Of a stretch of DNA of 64,000 nucleotides, positions 53,197 to 62,694 are shown piece after piece. The notes under the pieces were generated by a model. The model was not told the origin of the DNA. It saw only the letters and a program-made list of their open reading frames with translations, and ran no database searches. The DNA comes from Entoloma clypeatum (Eukaryota > Basidiomycota > Agaricomycetes > Agaricales > Entolomataceae). Both the position numbers and the translations under genes were made by a program. The stretch lies in contig OY751491.1 of the NCBI GenBank assembly GCA_963565915.1, positions 5,022,001 to 5,086,000 of the forward strand, read 5' to 3'. Every line of letters begins with the position of its first letter. Positions within the stretch are counted from its first letter, which is position 1.

Positions 53197-56100
53197 TCAG
53201 TCGTGACGAGACAACCAAGCGTCTCCGAGACTCTGACGAGTATTTACAAGGTGCGCCAGTGCGGTTCCTTCGGTTTCAGATAGTTCTGAATCTGAGGAGT
53301 CCTCGAGTTCGTCTGCAGACAGCCGAACAACCGGGGACTGGCGCGAAGCTTCCTTGTCCATTCCTGTGATCACCACCTTTTTCCAAAGAGTAGTTAAGTC
53401 AAATAAATTCAGAGTACGCTTTCGCGATACCAAGAATTTTCGTTTATCAAATCCTAACACCCGGATATCCGGCATGGGGGTTACCCCCCCTGCGGTGTGA
53501 ACCATGACCGTCAGGTCCTCGTCGTCCATAACAGACGCCAAGTCCCCGGGGTCAGCGGAAAATCGTGGGTGCGAGAGGGAGAATTTCCCTTGCTCGGCGT
53601 TACTAAGATAGTCGCGCCAGAATCCGATGATGGTGTCACCAAGTTCTTTTGCGGAAAAGTAATTCCATGCCTCATTAAAATGTGACTTAAGTACCAACAC
53701 CTCTGCAGGTGCCTTTCTCACTTCGTTGAGACGTTTAGCCCAACTGTCAGTACTGTACTTCTTAAGCCATGCTTTAACAAGTTCTTCGGGGTACCCACGC
53801 TTCACATACAACAATACCAACTGTTGCAGTGCCCTGAGGTAAGTCGATTGTAGACTACTCAGCGTGGCGAGCCTCGACATTTCACCGATAAAAGTCCCTC
53901 TCTTTACATCGAGCGGGTGGTGGGAAATGTATGGAATTCGTTCCAAGTGTGAACGTGCTTTGCGATAAGGCATGTGTTGCAAAGCGCCTCTTTCATCGCG
54001 ATACAGCATCATGTCCAAGAAGGGTTGATGAGACCCAGACACGTTCCACTCAATAACACAATCTTCGATGGCGACTTTTTGCACAATACGAAGCGCTTCA
54101 GCTTCTGAATTGGCATATACTAAAGCCAGTACATCATCGATGTACCGTCCGTAGAAGGCTACGGACGGGTCCTCCATGATTCCACAGTGTTTCTCAAAGT
54201 ACCAGCCGTACAAATTGGCTAAGTCTGGAGAATCAGCTACGCCCATAGCAAGGCCTCGACGCTGTTTGTAGAATTTTCCTTGGAATTGTGTTATTAAATT
54301 GAGGTTACCAGCAAGGAGACACTGCAGGAAAAGTTGATGCAGTTGTAAATCGTCTCTGTCAATCACCGCGTAGTCTGCGTCTATATCAAAGCCGGACCAT
54401 TCGCAATATAGAAAGTCAACGATGTCAAGACAACGTTGAATTGGAATGGAGGGGTAGAACGCGACGACGTCGCCGGTGACAAGATAGAATCTCTTGTTGG
54501 GGATCATCCTCAATTTACTCAATTTTATCGCCAAATCTTTGGTACCGTGAATAACGGTGGGCGCCGCTTTAACAAGCGGTTTGAGACATTTAGAAATGTA
54601 CTTTGCAGCAGGGTTCTGGATGGCACTGTGACACGGAATAATCGGTCGCATCTTAACAGGTTCCTTGTGAATTTTAGGAATCCCGTAAAATTGCGGCACA
54701 GTATGTTTAGCGAACCCTCCCTTTTCTTCTTTGGGGGTAATTCTTGATCGCAAAAATCGCGCTAACTGCTTGCCAAGGGGATGAACGTCAAAAGCAAGTT
54801 TTGCTATGTCGCCCATGGCAGTACATTGATGAGCAAAGATAAGATTAGCTTGGAACTCCGGAATTTCTATATAGTTCTGGAGATCGTTAAGTAGATCTAA
54901 GCTCTTCTCTATTATCCAATCCCGACGCGAGACTGCTATGCCCAAATTTTTATCTGTCATGGTAACGACGTAGTCATTATCATACAGAAAGCGCTGGATT
55001 ACTCGAGTGGACGGTGCGTTCGGATTGCGTGGTACGTCACTCTTAGACTCCCGGATTTTAGATATCGTATCCATGACGAAGATCTTACCGAGGGTCAATC
55101 CATGCGCTATATAAGCAGGGACTTTAGGTAGTTTCTGAGAAGTCTCATGTTCTACCTCAAAGTCTGGATCATAGAGGTTTGAAGTTCCTTCAGTGAAAGA
55201 AAAGTAAATGCGCCATAACAGGCGGCGACGGAAGTCGTTATAAGCTTCCGTTATTAACTTAACGTTAGTTTTACTATTGAACATGTAGTTCAATCCCACT
55301 GATAGTTGATGTTCAACTTCTAAAGGCAGGTTCACACCAGGGGAGCGATGTACATGGTCTTTGTATTGGGCAGCCAGTAATACAGATACAGGTGTAATAC
55401 AATGTACATACGCGATGGCGGAAGGAAACGATAGCAATAAAATCGAGTCCGGGTAAGTAGAAGGCCGATTCCAGACAGTTTTGACACTCACGTTTTTAGA
55501 CGAGGGGGCCGAAGCCCCGAAAAGAATCCCGGCGGTTAAGACCGCGCCTTCCCCTTCCCCTTCGCTGACCCTTTCGGGCCCGGCTTTTTGCCTTTTGGGG
55601 AGTCTCCAGTCGCGCGTGCTTTGGCTCTGGCTTTGCGAGCGGGGGGCGGCACGAACGGCTTCGGCGCTTTCGGCGTCGTCGTCTTGCTGGAGGAGGCGGT
55701 GGAGGAACGGGTCTTGCCATCTTTCTCCTTGTTTTTCTTGAACTTGAGCCCCTTGGGGAGAGGCTGAGAAATAGACCGATAAGTCAGTGAGACTTAGAGG
55801 GGAAGGGAAGTAATCAGAGTCACTTACCTTGCCCAGTTCCTTGCCACTGAACCGCTTGGCGATTGCTTTGTCGAGCAGAGCCTCGAGAGACTCGTTGGTG
55901 ACGGCAACGTCACCTTGCGCGACTTTCGCGGCGGCAGCGATTTCCTTCTTGCGTTCCATCTTGTGTTTTTGAGCGTTGTCGATGGCCTCGACAACGGAGA
56001 TGACGCGAAGGGGGAACCGGACCAGGGCACGGGTGAAAGCGAGGGCGTTCTTCTTTACCTGGGGGTCCGGTATCCACTCCGAAATGACGAGCTCACCAGG

Positions 56101-56219
56101 CTCGCCACCGTCCTCGAAAACGGGGACCTGCTTGTCCTTGCACAAGACAGCGATCCTCTCCTTGACGACGACGTAGTAAGTCGTGTGAAGGCGTTGCGGA
56201 GTGAGCTCGTTCTGGAGGG
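53197..56219 (-). pseudogene. Penelope-like reverse transcriptase, element B, N-terminus missing
   Basis: The frame is open from the truncation at 56219 to the stop at 53197; the first in-frame Met is at 56145 (MCKDKQVPVFEDGG) and would give 982 residues. All reverse transcriptase blocks, including YIDD, are present and match element C. The N-terminal segment with MASSSAFRASGAF is lost. The internal intron and Lys-rich alternative frame are retained. Lacking leader, start and its own pLTR-to-gene junction, it is unlikely to be expressed normally. Confidence 0.8.
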
Positions 56220-56232
56220 GTTAGGGTTAGGG
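56220..56232 (+). repeat. Telomere-like bases at the truncation of element B
   Basis: GGGGTTAGGGTTAGGGG lies exactly at the join between the truncated gene and pLTR 3. Confidence 0.75.
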
Positions 56233-56975
56233 GAGGAGCACTACGACGAGCGCAGCGAGGAGGAGTGCGACTGAGGGGCCTGTGTGCCGATGTGGACAAT
56301 AGGACTTGGGATAAGTCCAGGATCCTATTTCGGCCTTTATAGGCCTCATCAGGTCCGAAAACGGCAATCGGTTGAGTCATGCCAGAGAACAATAACGCTA
56401 TTGTTCTCTGGGGCAGCTGACTCTGCCTATTGTTCACTTCGACACATAGTCCGACAGTCGCGCGACAGGGAAGACGCCACACGGCGCTCGCCCAGACAGC
56501 GCCCATCACAGGCACGTGCCACCATGAAATTTCATAGTAACACGTGCCTCAGGACCCTGCAAGGGTAAGGCTATGGGGAATCCCCATCACGGACCAGCGG
56601 TCCGGGTGAGACCCGAGTGAACCGAGATAACGGATCGCTCCCACATCAAAGTCCGAAGATCTTTGAAGGCGAAGACCGTTATCCCAAAGGACACACAACA
56701 AGAAAACTAACCAATACCCAGTAACATGTAAGAACAGTTACGGGAAACCACCTAAGTACATTATTTACGAAATGTACGTAAAAACGCCAGACACAATGGT
56801 CGACATCAGAGCTGGAGTAAGCAAGGGCGAACAAGCAAGTCATCTCATCGCTAGACATGTCGATTGTTCGAACCGACACCAGCTGAGCGAGATGACCCAC
56901 ATTCCCAACCCAACCCTAGGGTTGGGCGCACGTCCGTCGTTGAGTCTAGCAAAGGCCGGACTCACCCCCAGCCCC
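56233..56975 (-). repeat. pLTR 3
   Basis: Same as pLTR 2 at an offset of 4274 bases, as is everything between them, up to the truncation point of element B. Confidence 0.85.
56286..56365 (-). ncRNA. Hammerhead ribozyme in pLTR 3
   Basis: Same fold; cleavage expected between 56298 and 56297 on the - strand. Confidence 0.9.
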
Positions 56976-57057
56976 TAACGTTAACCGGTTAGGGTTAGGT
57001 TAGGGGTTAGGGGTTAGGAGTAAGGGGTTACTGTTAGGGGGTAAGGTTAGGTTAAGC
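56973..57057 (+). repeat. Telomere-like tract at the 3' side of element C
   Basis: As at 52699-52783. Confidence 0.8.
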
Positions 57058-57470
57058 TGTTGGCTATTGTGTGTCAATAGGCAGGCATATATCTTTTCAA
57101 TATAAACTGAGCTTACGGTTAGGGTTAGGCTCCAAGGCTAATTCCTATGGTTTTCCATTGCGCACGAAGGCGCTATACCGTAAGTCGTTGGTCAGCTACA
57201 CCGACAGGGTGGATTTTCACCACCGTTAAAGAACCGGAATGGTCAGAGAATGAAGGGGGACTCACTTTCGTAGGTAAGTCTGTGGTAGCAAGGAGTTAAT
57301 TCTCACTATTATGGTACTCTAGCGTTGTTCTCCCATATGCTCCTTCCGCAGCGTTCGTACTTAAACTACTAACTACAAAAGGGATACACACGCCATAACG
57401 CAGGTAGGTCTAGCCGGTACATCCAACTGTTCTCCCATATCCCCCTCGACGCCGCGAAGCGCCAAGACAC

Positions 57471-60400
57471 TCAGTCGTGACGAGACAACCAAGCGTCTCC
57501 GAGACTCTGACGAGTATTTACAAGGTGCGCCAGTGCGGTTCCTTCGGTTTCAGATAGTTCTGAATCTGAGGAGTCCTCGAGTTCGTCTGCAGACAGCCGA
57601 ACAACCGGGGACTGGCGCGAAGCTTCCTTGTCCATTCCTGTGATCACCACCTTTTTCCAAAGAGTAGTTAAGTCAAATAAATTCAGAGTACGCTTTCGCG
57701 ATACCAAGAATTTTCGTTTATCAAATCCTAACACCCGGATATCCGGCATGGGGGTTACCCCCCCTGCGGTGTGAACCATGACCGTCAGGTCCTCGTCGTC
57801 CATAACAGACGCCAAGTCCCCGGGGTCAGCGGAAAATCGTGGGTGCGAGAGGGAGAATTTCCCTTGCTCGGCGTTACTAAGATAGTCGCGCCAGAATCCG
57901 ATGATGGTGTCACCAAGTTCTTTTGCGGAAAAGTAATTCCATGCCTCATTAAAATGTGACTTAAGTACCAACACCTCTGCAGGTGCCTTTCTCACTTCGT
58001 TGAGACGTTTAGCCCAACTGTCAGTACTGTACTTCTTAAGCCATGCTTTAACAAGTTCTTCGGGGTACCCACGCTTCACATACAACAATACCAACTGTTG
58101 CAGTGCCCTGAGGTAAGTCGATTGTAGACTACTCAGCGTGGCGAGCCTCGACATTTCACCGATAAAAGTCCCTCTCTTTACATCGAGCGGGTGGTGGGAA
58201 ATGTATGGAATTCGTTCCAAGTGTGAACGTGCTTTGCGATAAGGCATGTGTTGCAAAGCGCCTCTTTCATCGCGATACAGCATCATGTCCAAGAAGGGTT
58301 GATGAGACCCAGACACGTTCCACTCAATAACACAATCTTCGATGGCGACTTTTTGCACAATACGAAGCGCTTCAGCTTCTGAATTGGCATATACTAAAGC
58401 CAGTACATCATCGATGTACCGTCCGTAGAAGGCTACGGACGGGTCCTCCATGATTCCACAGTGTTTCTCAAAGTACCAGCCGTACAAATTGGCTAAGTCT
58501 GGAGAATCAGCTACGCCCATAGCAAGGCCTCGACGCTGTTTGTAGAATTTTCCTTGGAATTGTGTTATTAAATTGAGGTTACCAGCAAGGAGACACTGCA
58601 GGAAAAGTTGATGCAGTTGTAAATCGTCTCTGTCAATCACCGCGTAGTCTGCGTCTATATCAAAGCCGGACCATTCGCAATATAGAAAGTCAACGATGTC
58701 AAGACAACGTTGAATTGGAATGGAGGGGTAGAACGCGACGACGTCGCCGGTGACAAGATAGAATCTCTTGTTGGGGATCATCCTCAATTTACTCAATTTT
58801 ATCGCCAAATCTTTGGTACCGTGAATAACGGTGGGCGCCGCTTTAACAAGCGGTTTGAGACATTTAGAAATGTACTTTGCAGCAGGGTTCTGGATGGCAC
58901 TGTGACACGGAATAATCGGTCGCATCTTAACAGGTTCCTTGTGAATTTTAGGAATCCCGTAAAATTGCGGCACAGTATGTTTAGCGAACCCTCCCTTTTC
59001 TTCTTTGGGGGTAATTCTTGATCGCAAAAATCGCGCTAACTGCTTGCCAAGGGGATGAACGTCAAAAGCAAGTTTTGCTATGTCGCCCATGGCAGTACAT
59101 TGATGAGCAAAGATAAGATTAGCTTGGAACTCCGGAATTTCTATATAGTTCTGGAGATCGTTAAGTAGATCTAAGCTCTTCTCTATTATCCAATCCCGAC
59201 GCGAGACTGCTATGCCCAAATTTTTATCTGTCATGGTAACGACGTAGTCATTATCATACAGAAAGCGCTGGATTACTCGAGTGGACGGTGCGTTCGGATT
59301 GCGTGGTACGTCACTCTTAGACTCCCGGATTTTAGATATCGTATCCATGACGAAGATCTTACCGAGGGTCAATCCATGCGCTATATAAGCAGGGACTTTA
59401 GGTAGTTTCTGAGAAGTCTCATGTTCTACCTCAAAGTCTGGATCATAGAGGTTTGAAGTTCCTTCAGTGAAAGAAAAGTAAATGCGCCATAACAGGCGGC
59501 GACGGAAGTCGTTATAAGCTTCCGTTATTAACTTAACGTTAGTTTTACTATTGAACATGTAGTTCAATCCCACTGATAGTTGATGTTCAACTTCTAAAGG
59601 CAGGTTCACACCAGGGGAGCGATGTACATGGTCTTTGTATTGGGCAGCCAGTAATACAGATACAGGTGTAATACAATGTACATACGCGATGGCGGAAGGA
59701 AACGATAGCAATAAAATCGAGTCCGGGTAAGTAGAAGGCCGATTCCAGACAGTTTTGACACTCACGTTTTTAGACGAGGGGGCCGAAGCCCCGAAAAGAA
59801 TCCCGGCGGTTAAGACCGCGCCTTCCCCTTCCCCTTCGCTGACCCTTTCGGGCCCGGCTTTTTGCCTTTTGGGGAGTCTCCAGTCGCGCGTGCTTTGGCT
59901 CTGGCTTTGCGAGCGGGGGGCGGCACGAACGGCTTCGGCGCTTTCGGCGTCGTCGTCTTGCTGGAGGAGGCGGTGGAGGAACGGGTCTTGCCATCTTTCT
60001 CCTTGTTTTTCTTGAACTTGAGCCCCTTGGGGAGAGGCTGAGAAATAGACCGATAAGTCAGTGAGACTTAGAGGGGAAGGGAAGTAATCAGAGTCACTTA
60101 CCTTGCCCAGTTCCTTGCCACTGAACCGCTTGGCGATTGCTTTGTCGAGCAGAGCCTCGAGAGACTCGTTGGTGACGGCAACGTCACCTTGCGCGACTTT
60201 CGCGGCGGCAGCGATTTCCTTCTTGCGTTCCATCTTGTGTTTTTGAGCGTTGTCGATGGCCTCGACAACGGAGATGACGCGAAGGGGGAACCGGACCAGG
60301 GCACGGGTGAAAGCGAGGGCGTTCTTCTTTACCTGGGGGTCCGGTATCCACTCCGAAATGACGAGCTCACCAGGCTCGCCACCGTCCTCGAAAACGGGGA

Positions 60401-60947
60401 CCTGCTTGTCCTTGCACAAGACAGCGATCCTCTCCTTGACGACGACGTAGTAAGTCGTGTGAAGGCGTTGCGGAGTGAGCTCGTTCTGGAGGAATTGGTA
60501 CTCCGTCTCCTTGGCGCGAAAAAGATTGGCGAAGGCGGAGTCGAGGAACTCTTTGTGGAGCTTCTCGGAGGCTTTGCGGAATGCGTCCGCTTCGGCCTGT
60601 CCAGAATAGCCCTTCGTGAATTGAAGAGCCGGTGCTGAGCGACGCACCTCGGGGGGATACTCCCCCCTGCTTTGGAAGTCGCGCCACCGGGCGAGGGTGG
60701 CGGACATAACGCAGAGCTGTTCAGTCTGCGCTTTGGTCTTCAGAAGAAGAGGGCGCAAAGCTACGCGATAGTCGAGAGGGACCTGGGCGACGACGTCCTC
60801 GACGCTGTTGGCGGCCGCAAGCGCGGCCACAAACATGGCGGAGGTGTCGCCCATCTCGGCGTTGGACTGCACGGCGAGGACGCCGGCGAGTGGGGAGAGG
60901 GCGCGGTTGAAAGCGCCGGAGGCACGAAAAGCAGAAGAAGAAGCCAT
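57471..60947 (-). CDS. Penelope-like reverse transcriptase, element C
   Basis: Start at 60947 (MASSSAFRASGAFNRAL, purine-poor but with G after ATG), 1158 residues if unspliced; an upstream in-frame ATG at 61004 is not conserved with element A. Residues 1-200 form an alpha-rich N-terminal region, 270-390 a variable low-complexity region that overlaps the putative intron and Lys-rich alternative frame, and about 500-900 the reverse transcriptase with TGDVVAFYPS, LAMGVADSPDLANLYG and YGRYIDDVLALVY (Asp846-Asp847). No GIY-YIG endonuclease is visible, so the enzyme probably primes on pre-existing 3' ends such as telomere overhangs. The Ser/Glu-rich C-terminus ends NTRQSLGDAWLSRHD. Confidence 0.85.
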   Translation of the reverse strand: MASSSAFRASGAFNRALSPLAGVLAVQSNAEMGDTSAMFVAALAAANSVEDVVAQVPLDYRVALRPLLLKTKAQTEQLCVMSATLARWRDFQSRGEYPPEVRRSAPALQFTKGYSGQAEADAFRKASEKLHKEFLDSAFANLFRAKETEYQFLQNELTPQRLHTTYYVVVKERIAVLCKDKQVPVFEDGGEPGELVISEWIPDPQVKKNALAFTRALVRFPLRVISVVEAIDNAQKHKMERKKEIAAAAKVAQGDVAVTNESLEALLDKAIAKRFSGKELGKVSDSDYFPSPLSLTDLSVYFSASPQGAQVQEKQGERWQDPFLHRLLQQDDDAESAEAVRAAPRSQSQSQSTRDWRLPKRQKAGPERVSEGEGEGAVLTAGILFGASAPSSKNVSVKTVWNRPSTYPDSILLLSFPSAIAYVHCITPVSVLLAAQYKDHVHRSPGVNLPLEVEHQLSVGLNYMFNSKTNVKLITEAYNDFRRRLLWRIYFSFTEGTSNLYDPDFEVEHETSQKLPKVPAYIAHGLTLGKIFVMDTISKIRESKSDVPRNPNAPSTRVIQRFLYDNDYVVTMTDKNLGIAVSRRDWIIEKSLDLLNDLQNYIEIPEFQANLIFAHQCTAMGDIAKLAFDVHPLGKQLARFLRSRITPKEEKGGFAKHTVPQFYGIPKIHKEPVKMRPIIPCHSAIQNPAAKYISKCLKPLVKAAPTVIHGTKDLAIKLSKLRMIPNKRFYLVTGDVVAFYPSIPIQRCLDIVDFLYCEWSGFDIDADYAVIDRDDLQLHQLFLQCLLAGNLNLITQFQGKFYKQRRGLAMGVADSPDLANLYGWYFEKHCGIMEDPSVAFYGRYIDDVLALVYANSEAEALRIVQKVAIEDCVIEWNVSGSHQPFLDMMLYRDERGALQHMPYRKARSHLERIPYISHHPLDVKRGTFIGEMSRLATLSSLQSTYLRALQQLVLLYVKRGYPEELVKAWLKKYSTDSWAKRLNEVRKAPAEVLVLKSHFNEAWNYFSAKELGDTIIGFWRDYLSNAEQGKFSLSHPRFSADPGDLASVMDDEDLTVMVHTAGGVTPMPDIRVLGFDKRKFLVSRKRTLNLFDLTTLWKKVVITGMDKEASRQSPVVRLSADELEDSSDSELSETEGTALAHLVNTRQSLGDAWLSRHD

Positions 60948-61052
60948 TGAGAGGGGGGGAGGGTGAGATGGTGGAGGCTGGGTGACGACAGGAGCGATGT
61001 GCAAGGTTGGCGTCGGAGTTGTTGGGCATAGACAGTCAAGAGGGGGTTAGGG

Positions 61053-61795
61053 GAGGAGCACTACGACGAGCGCAGCGAGGAGGAGTGCGACTGAGGGGCC
61101 TGTGTGCCGATGTGGACAATAGGACTTGGGATAAGTCCAGGATCCTATTTCGGCCTTTATAGGCCTCATCAGGTCCGAAAACGGCAATCGGTTGAGTCAT
61201 GCCAGAGAACAATAACGCTATTGTTCTCTGGGGCAGCTGACTCTGCCTATTGTTCACTTCGACACATAGTCCGACAGTCGCGCGACAGGGAAGACGCCAC
61301 ACGGCGCTCGCCCAGACAGCGCCCATCACAGGCACGTGCCACCATGAAATTTCATAGTAACACGTGCCTCAGGACCCTGCAAGGGTAAGGCTATGGGGAA
61401 TCCCCATCACGGACCAGCGGTCCGGGTGAGACCCGAGTGAACCGAGATAACGGATCGCTCCCACATCAAAGTCCGAAGATCTTTGAAGGCGAAGACCGTT
61501 ATCCCAAAGGACACACAACAAGAAAACTAACCAATACCCAGTAACATGTAAGAACAGTTACGGGAAACCACCTAAGTACATTATTTACGAAATGTACGTA
61601 AAAACGCCAGACACAATGGTCGACATCAGAGCTGGAGTAAGCAAGGGCGAACAAGCAAGTCATCTCATCGCTAGACATGTCGATTGTTCGAACCGACACC
61701 AGCTGAGCGAGATGACCCACATTCCCAACCCAACCCTAGGGTTGGGCGCACGTCCGTCGTTGAGTCTAGCAAAGGCCGGACTCACCCCCAGCCCC
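61053..61795 (-). repeat. pLTR 4
   Basis: Upstream (sense direction) of element C. To its right is another telomere-like tract and about 50 bases of 3' region that stop abruptly at about 61925-61930. Confidence 0.85.
61106..61185 (-). ncRNA. Hammerhead ribozyme in pLTR 4
   Basis: Same fold; cleavage expected between 61118 and 61117, leaving a leader of about 170 nt before the start codon of element C. Confidence 0.9.
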
Positions 61796-61951
61796 TAACG
61801 TTAACCGGTTAGGGTTAGGTTAGGGGTTAGGGGTTAGGAGTAAGGGGTTACTGTTAGGGGGTAAGGTTAGGTTAAGCTGTTGGCTATTGTGTGTCAATAG
61901 GCAGGCATATATCTTTTCAATATAAGCTGGGGTTAGGGTTAGGGGTTAGGG
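61793..61951 (+). repeat. Telomere-like tracts and a truncated 3' region
   Basis: 61793-61877 repeats the tract seen left of elements B and C. Then about 50 bases of the 3' region follow and end at CAATATAAGC, joined to GGGGTTAGGGTTAGGGGTTA. So an element here was lost or never extended beyond its first 50-odd bases. Confidence 0.8.
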
Positions 61952-62694
61952 GAGGAGCACTACGACGAGCGCAGCGAGGAGGAGTGCGACTGAGGGGCCT
62001 GTGTGCCGATGTGGACAATAGGACTTGGGATAAGTCCAGGATCCTATTTCGGCCTTTATAGGCCTCATCAGGTCCGAAAACGGCAATCGGTTGAGTCATG
62101 CCAGAGAACAATAACGCTATTGTTCTCTGGGGCAGCTGACTCTGCCTATTGTTCACTTCGACACATAGTCCGACAGTCGCGCGACAGGGAAGACGCCACA
62201 CGGCGCTCGCCCAGACAGCGCCCATCACAGGCACGTGCCACCATGAAATTTCATAGTAACACGTGCCTCAGGACCCTGCAAGGGTAAGGCTATGGGGAAT
62301 CCCCATCACGGACCAGCGGTCCGGGTGAGACCCGAGTGAACCGAGATAACGGATCGCTCCCACATCAAAGTCCGAAGATCTTTGAAGGCGAAGACCGTTA
62401 TCCCAAAGGACACACAACAAGAAAACTAACCAATACCCAGTAACATGTAAGAACAGTTACGGGAAACCACCTAAGTACATTATTTACGAAATGTACGTAA
62501 AAACGCCAGACACAATGGTCGACATCAGAGCTGGAGTAAGCAAGGGCGAACAAGCAAGTCATCTCATCGCTAGACATGTCGATTGTTCGAACCGACACCA
62601 GCTGAGCGAGATGACCCACATTCCCAACCCAACCCTAGGGTTGGGCGCACGTCCGTCGTTGAGTCTAGCAAAGGCCGGACTCACCCCCAGCCCC
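61952..62694 (-). repeat. pLTR 5
   Basis: As pLTR 3 at an offset of 5719 bases; downstream (sense direction) of element D. Confidence 0.85.
62005..62084 (-). ncRNA. Hammerhead ribozyme in pLTR 5
   Basis: Same fold; cleavage expected between 62017 and 62016 on the - strand. Confidence 0.9.

Larger units (their letters stand above)
52699..56219 (-). mobile_element. Penelope-like element B, 5'-truncated
   Basis: Telomere-like repeats (52699-52783), 3' region (52784-53196) and the reverse transcriptase gene cut at 56219, where coding sequence joins GGTTAGGGTTAGGGG and then pLTR 3. The lost part is the first 150 or so codons and the leader. A cut at the sense 5' end joined to TTAGGG repeats is what incomplete reverse transcription at a chromosome end, followed by telomere addition, would leave. 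The remaining sequence matches element C wherever I compared them. Confidence 0.85.
56973..61052 (-). mobile_element. Penelope-like element C, complete
   Basis: Telomere-like repeats (56973-57057), 3' region (57058-57470), full reverse transcriptase gene (57471-60947), leader, and GGGGTTAGGGG at 61043-61052 joining pLTR 4. It is the best candidate in the window for an autonomous copy. No inactivating change was seen if the gene is read unspliced. Confidence 0.85.
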
